The notes below the pieces were generated by a model. The model did not search any database. It saw nothing but the letters and a program-made list of their open reading frames with translations, and had not been told where the DNA came from. The position numbers and the translations under genes are program-made. Below are positions 21,853-32,445 of a DNA stretch of 64,000 nt, piece by piece (the stretch's first letter is position 1; each line of letters starts with the position of its first letter). Source of the DNA: Ottelia alismoides (lineage: Eukaryota > Streptophyta > Magnoliopsida > Alismatales > Hydrocharitaceae); contig JAZKJV010007251.1 in assembly GCA_037367405.1 (NCBI GenBank), positions 248,001-312,000 on the forward strand, written 5' to 3'.

Positions 21853-24484
21853 TGTTGGACATGCGAACCCACGAAGAGCCATTATGCAATAAATTTTATT
21901 GCAAATATCATTCCCTGATCTGAAATGAAGAATAGATAATTTGCATAATAGGTCCCTTAGTACAATTAGGGTTATGCACCATGGCCATCTTAATGATCAT
22001 ACAACTGTTGTTTCAATTATTGAATCATAGAGGTTGGTGCTTGGATGAATGTCTAATGAGTTAGATTGAGGTCTCATCAAGCACCGTCAAATGATAGTTA
22101 AGAGATGATCTCCAGCCAGAGTAGGAGATGACAATCCTTTCTCAATTAGGCTGATATCTGACCAACCTCTTGATGCAGGTCCTCTGCATAGGAATAGAGA
22201 TTCAGCGGTGTTAGATTAGTTAGGTCAAAGATTTGACTTAACGAGATCGAGTTAACCAAAGTCCTATGTCCTATGTTGTCATGACATAGGCACGCATCCT
22301 CTGACCGGAGACAGATGTGTTATTATATGTCTGAGTATGTATATTTGGCAGACCAATAGGTTAATGACCTAATCAAGGTCTATACACCGGCACGCTGGTG
22401 TGCATATGAGTAATATGATCTCTCAAAGGGATCATACAGGTTCATTACTGAACCAAAAGACATGAGCTCACTCATGAGATATTGGGAAGAATCAAATTCC
22501 GTGCACGGTCGTCTCGCTTTGGAATCTTGACTGAATTTGTAGGTTTTATATATACTTTTGGAAAGTATATGATCAAGACCTAGGTATGATATATGCTTTT
22601 GGAAAGTATATGATCTATACCGACTCCCAATGATCGAATGAGAAACTTAATGATAAAACTCTGAAGTAGACTGTAAAATTGTTCTTATACTTCAGGTTTA
22701 TTCTGAGTCTTCCAGTATGCAGGATGTACAGGTATTGGGAATACCTGAGGGTGATGTGATCATAAACGATTGTATAACATGACACTTCCATTCGTAGGGA
22801 GTGATGAAACAGGTCTGAATTTTAGTGACTCCTCTCAGTAGATAAGTAATCTGATCTTGGTCCAAATCTTGGACATTGATCTAAATGTGATTCAGATTCA
22901 ATGAGAAGATTAGATTTACGGTCTTGATTTAATCAAGCATCTATGGGAGGCTCGAGATCTGGATTTGAGATGTGATCTCAATATCCAAGTCATTATATGT
23001 GGAACAATATAATCACCATGTCCTTATCTCCAAGTATTCACGGAGAAAGTGCATTATACTTGAAAGAGTTCATGTCTAATTTTATTGTTGATATATGTAT
23101 CCGAGCATTGAGAAAATGGATAATTGAATGTGATTTAATTATCATGAATAATATGAATTTGATTCATATTATAAAGAGAGTTATCTTAAATAATTAAATG
23201 TGATTTGATTATCAAAGATGTGAATAATGTGAATGTGATTCTTATTATTTGGGCGTGTGAGAATAGAGATCCAAGATGATTAAATGTGATTTAATTATCA
23301 TGGATATGAATAATGTGGATAGCTCTATCTATATTATTCATAATATGTTATAAATGTGATTTATAATGCATTAGAGGGAGCTAATTATAATTTATATTTG
23401 TTGATTAATTATTGATGTGTATTGGATACACATTGTGTAATTAATTGAAAATGTAAATTATAATTTGTTTTGGGATATGAATGTGATTCACAAATTTTCA
23501 ATGGCAAGATTGCAATATTCTCAAAATTAATTCTGAATTATTTTTGAAGAATAAAACACAACAAAAGTTGTTGGAAATTATGGGAGAAATTCATGGAGAT
23601 ATGTAATCTCATGAGATTGCATGAGATTGCCTCCACCATGAGGACATGGTGGACGGCTACACATTCCCACAAGGAATGTGGTAGCCGCCCCCCCTTTCCT
23701 TATGAGGAGTGATCTCCATGATAATCTCTCCTTAATTGCTTGATCTAATTTAGGATTGAATTATATTTGATGTGTCAAATATATTTGATTTAAATTAGAT
23801 TATTAGTTGTTGGTTTTTACCAACAACAATCATGACTGTTGGATTAGACATAAATCAATCTCATCCATTGATTTTATATGTCCCATGGATTGAGATCCAT
23901 GGATCCCAAAACCCTATAAATAGAGAGGCATACCATGCTCTCAAGGGCTATGCTATTGAAGCACATCTCTCTCTCTACACGCCTACTCTCTCTCCCTCTC
24001 ATATGGTCGTCCACCATGGATGCTCTAGATGGAGTCTCCATCGCCGCAGCGTCGTGGTTATGTTGCCCGATCGTCTGCTCATAGATCTTTGTCTCCTTCG
24101 GTGTGCTTGCTCGTGAAGAAGATGTTGGATCTTGTGTGTCGAGATCAGTAGATCCGCCGCTTGGATCATCAACATGGATTAAGAGAAGCACCCGATTCAT
24201 CCTCGCGCTCGCAAGCGTCTCCTCCGTCGGATCGAACTTGAGACAGGAGGTCTCTTCGTTTAGAGACTCGATCGCAACCACACTTCAATAGGTAATCATA
24301 TTACTTGTTTGTGGTTTAGACGAAATGATCCGAGAAGTGTTCTTGGATCATGTGGTTTGGTCACATGAATTTTTTTTTAAATTCTGTTGCATCGAGCGAC
24401 TAGTAAGACTAGTCGCTCCTCGTCGTATTCGATACGACGCTCACGCTTCCGTGATGAGCTTGAGGATTCTAACCATATCCTTCA
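21853..24484 (+). repeat. Copia-1 5' LTR
   Basis: From TGTTGGACATGCG to ATATCCTTCA, 2632 bp. It contains two tandem palindromes, TATACTTT-TGG-AAAGTATA and a variant (22551-22610). There is an AT-rich zone with repeated ATTAAATGTGATTTAATTATCA-like units (23120-23460) and two adjacent hairpins (23633-23687). The palindrome CCATGGATTGAGATCCATGG (23883-23902) precedes TATAAATAG at 23915. ORFs of 66-94 codons inside it are not genes. Confidence 0.93.
23883..23923 (+). promoter_or_regulatory. Copia LTR promoter: palindrome plus TATA box
   Basis: CCATGGATTGAGATCCATGG (8-bp arms, TGAG loop) is followed 12 bp later by TATAAATAG (23915-23923). The palindrome is unchanged in all LTR copies in the window (31832-31851, 45185-45204, 53136-53155; partial at 1-18). 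Confidence 0.75.
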
Positions 24485-24486
24485 AG

Positions 24487-24499
24487 TGGTATCAGAACC
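24487..24499 (+). other. Copia-1 primer-binding site
   Basis: TGGTATCAGAACC, two bases after the LTR. This is the initiator-Met-tRNA type of copia PBS with one change from TGGTATCAGAGCC, the form kept in copia-2. Confidence 0.9.
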
Positions 24500-27449
24500 A
24501 GGTTTAAGGTTTTGGATACGATCTATAAAACCGAAGGTGACTTGGGTTCGTTAGGGTTGTGAAAGTTTTATCGCATTTCATTTTTGCATCACCGTTTAGT
24601 GATTATTTTCAGCCTTGTTTAAAATGTTTAAACACAAAAATAAAACTTGAATTTTGTTTCCATTAATAAGGAAATCGAAGGATCTGAGTTTACGTAATTT
24701 GGATTCTATTTGCTCGAGATATGGTTGTTTTAATGAACATGTATTCACTGTTGCGGGAACTGCGAATCTTAACATGATTACTGAGTTAATTACTATTCTG
24801 ATCTGCCTAGAAATGCGTGAAATATCACTCAGGTTCTGTCCTAAATCAAATTATCAATCTTTGAAAATTGATTTTGTCTAATTTGGATTTATGTTGATTG
24901 AGATATGTTAATTTTAGTAAGTAGGGGTCACTGCTGAAATTACAGTCCTAATCAAGAACCATGTGATTGTCAATTGGTGAAATTAATTGTTAATTTCATG
25001 AAATAATTATGAAAAATATTTGAGAAATATTTAATGATGATTATTTCTGTAATTTATTTGGCCTCAACCAATAAATTGATTAGATTTGATCTAGATCATA
25101 ATTGGAAACACAATCTTCAAACTCCTTTCTTGAATAGGATTGGGAATTTGTCTAGCAAATTTCCTTATAATAAAAAATGTTTTGATTATTACTATATGGT
25201 ATAATTTCGATTGAAGAACCGATGATCATCTCAAGTACAAAATGATTGACTCGGCAATATTTTTTCCCGAGGCGGATATGGTGTCTAGTCGGGGATCGCT
25301 GGGGTAGCGGGTTGCACCGGATGCGTTCTGTCCCACTCCCACCGGTACAGGCCATGACAATGGGTAGGGAACGAATGATGCCTGAGAGATCATTATGTTT
25401 TTTTCTAATTATTAAAATTCGAATTAATATGTATTTTGAGATAATACCATATATTCAAGTAAAATCAAGTTTGTTGATTGAATTGGATTGATAATTAATT
25501 TAATATGATTAAGTTAATTATATCCAAAATAAAAAACACTCTATTATGAATAGATGTGTATTTCCCTTGGAAGAATTAATTATGTGAATATGATTCATAA
25601 TAATTAATTAGAATTTGAATATGAGGTGGACGATCACAAAAGTTACATCCATGGTCTCCCGTCAAGGTGAAGGGTTCTGTCGCCAGATATTGTATGTAGG
25701 AGACGCCTGTCCAAAGAGACAGCTCCTGCATACGGTTCATTTGGATCGGGCTCGTCGCTTCTCGAATGAGTAAGGACATATGCGTAGTGATCCCAATATC
25801 GGGTCCTCATATTATTGAGGCAATATTGGATTGCGCATAGCGAGTTGTATTCCTATTGACGGTTGGTTCAATTAATGACGGGTCAACATCACCTTAGGGG
25901 TGGTGGGCTCGGGTGTTAAAGACCGAACAAGAAGATGCAAGTTGGACTTGCAAGGTGGAATGTGTTCCTGCTTCTTTTTATCCGAGTTACAGGTTCTCAT
26001 ATTACTGGGATGTAACAAAGATAAGGAAGGAGATCCCAGATCTTGCTTGAGATATAATGGTAAGTATATCTCTTACATTGAAAGTAATTAAGGGAATGAA
26101 CTTTCATTGTTGACATGGCAAGACAACTTTGATATAAAAATTCCTAAATCAAAGTAAATTATATTTTTACATATGTTTATGCAAATTTCTTATTTCAGAT
26201 AATCCTTCTTTAATCCCACTCAATGTTATACTCAATAATAACCAGTAGAATATCATGGATTGGACCCATGATCCATATATTGTACTTGCAATTGGATAAA
26301 TAATGTATGTGGTTGCAATGTGCAAGTTTCCTCATAATAATGAGGAATGATAATTAAATAGACAATAGGACTGAAACCCTAGGGTTTATATGTCTCTATA
26401 AGTCTTGATCTCATTGAATGTACTTTTGAATTGACATGTCGATAATGATCGCAATAATCCTTATAAAATCTAAGAAGATGTTATGGCATACATATGTGCT
26501 CTCGACATTTAATCATGAATAACATGGTTCTCTGCATCATGTAGAATGGTAGCTCTATAACAGATGATGTATTCAAATTGTTTGAGTACCTGCCTGAACC
26601 GATGTTTTAAGAGTTTAGATGGATGTAGATACGATGAGTGCCATCATTCTACTGTCTATACTCTGATCATTCATGATGTTTCATATTATTCATATTGTAT
26701 GAATTGAATGAAGCATGTATAAATGTTGAATTACTCTTATATTGAAATTTTTGATTTTAACATAAGAGATCCTTTGTCTTAAGCAATAGTTGCTTATAGA
26801 TAAAGGGAGTGCAGTGGAAGCATGGGTTGGACCCAAGTAAGAAGTATAGTCAAAGAGTTGACTGTACTTCTGTGACTTCCATATGGCATCCAAGGAGTTG
26901 GATGAATGCAAATACTGCAATAAGTTGATGTGTTGATAGTATGACTATCAAATCTATCTAGAATCCTTAGAGAAGGAATCAGATAGTACATCAGAATAAT
27001 CTACATATAATCATTGAAATTGGCTTACTTATTTGATAAGATAAAGTCTAATAATTGTATCTCGATCTTCTAATGATTTGCAATTGGTTGCATATGCACT
27101 AGAATATTAGAAATGATCTTAAGGTTTAATGGTCGTCCATGTTGGAATTGATGCAATTGTTGCAACAATATCATTGGATCAATAGACTTCATATTTTCAG
27201 TGGGAGCCCTTAGTCTTAGAGAATGTCTCTGTGACCTAGATTTTAGAATACACTCTTTGTTTTTTTCTAAAAGTTGGAAATAAACATGAATTCTGTAATA
27301 TACCTATCATAAAGAGTTATGATGGAGATATTTCAGATAATAATCTAAAATCTTGTGGACTCTACTAAATTAGAAAATTAATGAATAGTTCATTAAGATT
27401 TATAATACTGAAAATTAAACCATTAAAGATCAATAGGAGGATAAAGATC
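24500..27449 (+). other. Copia-1 long leader and decayed gag region
   Basis: About 3 kb without a clear protein. It is conserved with copia-2 (49531-52526 on the minus strand), including a GC-rich patch at 25250-25370, a stem-loop at 25793-25829 and splice-like sites at 26060 and 26198. Gag should lie here; I cannot identify a CCHC knuckle or a gag core with confidence. Confidence 0.6.
26060..26198 (+). other. Possible intron in copia-1 leader/gag
   Basis: GTAAGTATATC at 26060 and TTTCTTATTTCAG ending at 26198 would bound a 139-nt intron. Both sites and the length are the same in copia-2 (50827-50965, minus strand). Because the two copies are homologous, equal length is not independent proof. 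Splicing is inference. Confidence 0.35.
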
Positions 27450-27675
27450 ATTTGACAATGATCTGGCATCATGTTTTGGACATATGTCTATTGATGAGAT
27501 CAATGGACAAGTAAGAGATGAAACTTTAGAATGTCTAAAATTTCAAAACTTGCATACTTATGAATATTGTATTCAAAGTAAAATATCCAATACACCCTTC
27601 TTTGGGAAAGGTGTAAGATGTCAAGGTATTCAGGATCTCATGCATATTGATGTATGTGAATCATCTATATCATAG
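27450..27675 (+). pseudogene. GAG-pre-integrase remnant, copia-1
   Basis: FGHMSIDEINGQVRDETLECLKF, followed by CIQSKISNTPFFGKGVRCQG and LMHIDVCE, matches the H-C-C arrangement and the (T/A)PFxGKGxRAxxLLxLIHTDVCG signature that precedes copia integrase. It ends at 27675 without joining the integrase core in frame. Confidence 0.75.
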
Positions 27676-28150
27676 TAAACATTATGGATATGTGATATCT
27701 ATTGATGATTATGTATGAAATGAAATTTCTTCTCTTTACCTAAGAAACCTTTGAAATGTTCAAAGATTTCACAATTTTGGTTTAGAGCCAAAGTTTGAAG
27801 GAAGATGAAATGAATTTGATCTAACCAAGGTAGCTTGTACCTATTAGATTAATTCAAGGAATATCTTATGGAGATGTGAATATCATTCCTATCTCAATCC
27901 TCCTAATGAACCTTAGCTCAACAGAGTTGTAGGGAGATACAATTGATCATGTGCAACATGATTTGATCAATGATTAATCCTAGCATAATTATCTCTTATA
28001 GTTTTTAGGTATATATATGTGGTAGAGACTACATTATATATCCTTAATAAGGTTCCATGTAATTAAGTTGGAATCTGGCACTAGAGAGTGCTACTTCATT
28101 AGGAAAATAAAGGATGGTATTGGATACCTACTTTATGACCGTGAGATTCT
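27676..28150 (+). pseudogene. Copia integrase remnant
   Basis: Only fragments are legible, such as VISIDDY, the LNPPNEP-stop-LNRVV stretch that parallels the LTPPGTPQWNGVSERRN motif, and the following segment. Stops occur every 10-20 codons. The assignment rests on order and on these motifs. Confidence 0.55.
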
Positions 28151-28379
28151 TAATGGATCTCATCTCTGAGAATTTGATTCTTAGAGGATGTCTCTCTTAA
28201 GAATCAAGATGAAAATGAAGTAAAGGAACTCATTTAATCTTGATAAGATAATGAGGCTCCTAAAATCAGAAACTAAATAGACAATTAAAGATGAAACATT
28301 AATACCTCTTCAAATAAGTTTGAGGATGGATTCCATGTGTCCGTTGAATCTGGCAACGATCTGACTTCATTTGATGATG

Positions 28380-29000
28380 CTTCTGAAGATCATATCATGG
28401 AAAGATGGATGTTAGCAATAAAGTCTGAAGTAAACTTCATATACAAATGTCGTATATAGACCCTCGAGGATCCAACTATATGGGTAAGACCCATTATGGT
28501 GTAAATGGATCTTCAAGAGGAAGAGGGAACCTGATGAGAAGGTAGAGACCTTCAAAGCACAGTTCGTAGCCATGAGCTACACACCGAAGAGAAGACATCG
28601 CTTGCGATGAGACTTGCTCTCCGGTGACCTTGCTTTAACCCATCAGAATATTGCTAACTATAACTACACAACTTGACTATGACATCTTCATGATGTGAGT
28701 CAAGATTGCATTCCTCTATGAATACCTCTATGAGGATATTCATATGAAGTATCCCCAGGGATTCATGGTTGAGGAAAGCAAGGTGTGCAAGCTAAAGAAC
28801 TCCATCTTTGGACTCAAATAAGCTTCTTGTTGTTGGAACAAAAGATTTGATGAAATTATAAATGTTATGATTTCAGATAAAATCTTAATGAACCATGTGA
28901 AGCTTAGTGGGAGTGCCATTGTGTTCATCGTGCCAAATGTAGATATTATTCTAATCATTTGGAATGATATAAGGATAATAATAAGTGTTTTATAATTTGG
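28380..29000 (+). pseudogene. Copia reverse transcriptase remnant, copia-1
   Basis: The domain starts with WMLAIKSEVNFIY, an EMxSMxxN-like start. Later, MKYPQGFMVEESKVCKLKNSIFGLK-stop-ASCCWNKRFDE (from 28745, read in pieces) is the copia RT signature KVCKLxKSxYGLKQASRxWN. The segment VPNVDIILIIWNDI (28930-28971) stands for the YVDDILLIGND catalytic motif, with one of the two Asp codons lost. TAA at 28819 replaces the expected Gln codon of GLKQAS. Confidence 0.8.
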
Positions 29001-29312
29001 TTGTTCCATACCTTGAGATATGATCTCAAAGATATCTCTTAGATCTTAGTTCTGAAGTCGTTCAGAAGTAAAGAGAAGAGGGTATTTGGACCATCACATT
29101 AGTAGTACTCCTTGGACTTATTACATTTTCTGGAAAATTCCAAGAAATGCTTTCTTCCCTTAAGATATGGTAGTGACCTATCTAAAGGGATAGCAACTCA
29201 GAGAGTTGAGGAAGTGAATGCTAGACTGCTTGCACTTGTGCATCAGTTACGAGAAGCTAAGTGTATGCTAGATGTGCAAAAGAGCCAGATGTCTGCCATG
29301 CAGTGGAAGTAG
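29001..29312 (+). pseudogene. RT-RNase H connection remnant, copia-1
   Basis: LENSKKCFLPLRYGSDLSKGIATQRVEE parallels the copia segment with NSKKGxLPFRHGxxLSK and TPEE that follows RT. The next residues no longer match the VGSLMYAMLCTRPD block. Confidence 0.6.
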
Positions 29313-29768
29313 TAATATGTTACTAATCCTACTATGGAATAAAACACTTGATTGCAGTAATAAAAATATCTTCAAAGATGATGAAACTTAGAGATAGTGA
29401 TCTCAAAGTCTTATCTTCAAAAGTTTAAGACCTTGTAGATAGTGATCTACAAGGGTCTTAACTGTAGATACCTTAGGAGATAGAGATCTCTAGGAATAAA
29501 GGTATCTGATAAGGATTATGGGCATACTGGTTATAATAATTATCGAGCTATAGTGTCAAAGACACCATAACAAAATTGAGTATTGGTTGCATAAGATGCA
29601 ACATTCGCATTCGATGCGAGCACTGTTACTAGGGGATATGCAAGTGTCGTAAAAGGACTTGGCATAGTCTCTTGGGAACAGAGTGACTGATCAACTTACC
29701 TAGCTATTTTTAAATAGCCTATGATTGTCACATGAGTGTGGGTTTAAATTATTAGACCATTAATGGCT
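29313..29768 (+). other. Probable RNase H region, too decayed to read
   Basis: By position between RT and the purine tract this should hold RNase H. I see direct and inverted short repeats (GATAGTGATCT, AGATAGAGATCTCT) but no catalytic motif. Confidence 0.35.
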
Positions 29769-29787
29769 CTTTGGGCTAGTGAGAGAT
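29769..29787 (+). other. Copia-1 polypurine tract
   Basis: TTTGGGCTAGTGAGAGAT before TGTTAGACATG. Copia-2 keeps the more usual GGGCTAGTGGGAGAT. Confidence 0.75.
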
Positions 29788-32445
29788 TGTTAGACATGCG
29801 AGCCCACGGCGAGCCATTATGCAATAAATGTTATTGCAAATATCATTCCCTGATATAAAATGAAGAATAGATAATTTTCATAATAAGTCCCTTAGTACAA
29901 TTAGGGTTATGTACCATGGCCATCTTAATGATCATACAACTGTTGATTCAATTATTGAATCATAGAGGTTGGTGCTTGGATGAATATCTAATGAGTTAGA
30001 TTGAGGACTCATCAAGCACCGTCAAATGATTGTTAAGAGATGATCTCCAGCCTGAGTAGGAGATGGCAATCCTTTCTCAGTTAGGTTGATATCTGACCAA
30101 CCTCTTTATGCAGATCCTCTACATAGGAATAGAGATTCGGAGGTGTCAGATTAGTTAGGTCAAAGAGTTGACTTAATGAGATCGAGATAACCAAAGTCCT
30201 ATGTCGTATGCTATCATGATATAGGCACGCATCCTCTGACCGGAAATAGATGTGTTACTATATGTCTGAGTATGTATATTTGGCAGACCAATAGGTTGAT
30301 GACCTAATCAAGGTCTATACACCGGCGTGCTGGTGTGCATATAAGGGCATATTAGTAATACGATCTCTCAAAGGGATCATACAGGTTCATTACTAAACCG
30401 GAAGACATGAGCTCACTCATTAGATATTGGGAAGAATCAAATTCTGTGCACGGTCATCTCGCTTTGGAAGCTTGACTGAATTTGTAGGTTTGATATATAC
30501 TTTTCGAAAGTATATGATCAAGACCCAGGTATGATATATGATTTTGGAAAGTATATGATCTATACCGACTCCCAATGATCGAATGAGAAACTTAATGATA
30601 AAACTCTGAAGTAGACAATGTAAAATTGATCTTATACTTCAGGTTTATTTTGAGTCTTCCAGTATGCAGGATGTACAGGTATTGGGAATATCTGAGGGTG
30701 ATGTGATCCTAAATGATTGTATAACCATGACGCTTCCATTCCTAGGTAGTGATGAAACGGGTCTGGATTTTAGTGACTCCTCTCAGTAGAGAAGTAATCT
30801 GATCTTGGTCCAAATAATGGACATTGATCTGAATGTGATTCAGATTTAATGAGAAGATTAGATTTATGATCTTGATTTAATCAAGCATCTATAGGAGGCT
30901 CGAGACCTGGATTTGAGATGTGATCTCAATATTCCAAGTCACTATACGTGGAACAATACAATCACCCCGTCCTTATCTTCAAGTATTCGCGAAGAAAGCA
31001 CATTATCATTGAAAGAGTTCATGGATAATTCTATTGTTGATATATGTATCCGAGGATTGAGAAAATGGATAATAAAATGTGATTTAATTATCATGAATAA
31101 TATGAATTTGATTCATATTATAAAGAGAGTTATCTTAGATAATTAAATGTGATTTGATTATCAAAGATGTGAATAATGTGAATGCGATTCATATTATTTG
31201 GCACGTGAGAATAGAGATCCAAGATGATTAAATGTGATTTAATTATCATGGATATGAATAATGTGGTTAGAACCATCTATATTATTCATAATATGTTATA
31301 AATGTGATTTATAATGTATTAGAGAGAGCTAATTATAATTTATATTTGTTGATTAATTATTGATGTGTATTGGATACACATTGTGTAATTAATTGAAAAT
31401 GTAAATTATATTTTTGTTTTGGGTTGTGAATGTGATTCACAAATTTCCAATAGCAAGATTACAATATTCTCAAAATAAATTGTAAATTATTTTTGAAGAA
31501 TAAAACACAACAAAAGTTGTTGGAAATTATGGGAGAAATTCATGGAGATATGCAATCTCATGAGATTGCATGAGATTGCCTCCACCATGAGGACATGGTG
31601 TACGGCTACACATTCCCACAAGGAATGTGGTAGCCGTCCCCCCTTTTCTTATGAGGAGTGATCTACATGCTAATCTCTCCTTATTGCTTGATCTAATTTA
31701 GGATTGAATTATATTTGATGTGTCAAATATATTTGATTTAAATTAGATTATTAGTTTCTTGGTTTTTACCAACAACAATCTTGACCATTGGATTAGACAT
31801 AAATCAATCTCATCCATTAATTTTAAATGTCCCATGGATTGAGATCCATGGATCCCAAAACCCTATAAATAGAGAGGCATACCTTGCTCTCAAGGGCTAT
31901 GATATTGAAGCACATCTTTCTCTCTCTCTTTCTCTCTACATGCCTACTCTCTCTCCCTCTCATATAGCCGTCCACCATGGATGCCCTAGAGGGAGTCTCC
32001 ATCGCCGCAGCGTCTTGGTTATGCTTCCTGATCGTCTGCTCGTAGATCTCTGTCTCCTTCGGTGTGCCTCACTCATGAAAAAGACGTTGGATCTCGTGTG
32101 TCGAGATCAAGAGATCCGCCGCTTGGATCATCAACATGGATTGCGAGAAGCACACGATTCATCCCCGCGCTCGCAAGCATCTCCTCCGTCGGATCGGACT
32201 TGAGACAGGAGGTCTCTTCGTTTAGAGACTCGATCGCAACCATGCTTCAAGAGGTAATCATGTTTCTTGTTTGTGGTTTAGACGAAATGATCCGAGAAGT
32301 ATTCTTGGATCATGTGGTTTCGTCACATGAAAATTTTTTAAATTCCGCTGCATCGAGCCACTAGTGCGACTAGTCGCTCCTCGTCGTATTCGATACGACG
32401 CTCATGCTTCCGTGATGCTCTTGAGGATTCTAACCATATCCTTCA
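29788..32445 (+). repeat. Copia-1 3' LTR
   Basis: 2658 bp, from TGTTAGACATGCGAGCC to ATATCCTTCA. It has the same order of motifs as the 5' LTR, with scattered substitutions and small indels, for example a longer CT run at 31919-31937. The palindrome lies at 31832-31851 and TATAAATAG at 31864-31872. The 140-codon frame at 31781 is LTR sequence. Confidence 0.93.

Larger units (their letters stand above)
21853..32445 (+). mobile_element. Copia-1, full-length Ty1/copia element
   Basis: Two LTRs (21853-24484 and 29788-32445), an initiator-Met-tRNA PBS after the left LTR and a purine tract before the right LTR define a 10.6 kb element. Flanks CCTTC (21848-21852) and CCCTC (32446-32450) match at four of five positions, consistent with an aged target duplication. 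The internal 5.3 kb has pol remnants in the copia order (GAG-pre-integrase, integrase, then RT) but no intact ORF. Confidence 0.93.

Noticed and set aside
24487..24499. tRNA-Met gene fragment
   Set aside because: The match is limited to the 3' end of the tRNA and sits two bases after an LTR, so it is a primer-binding site; the same holds for the tRNA-Asp-like sites.
29313..29768. A readable copia RNase H domain
   Set aside because: Position fits, but I could not read any catalytic motif in six frames by eye.
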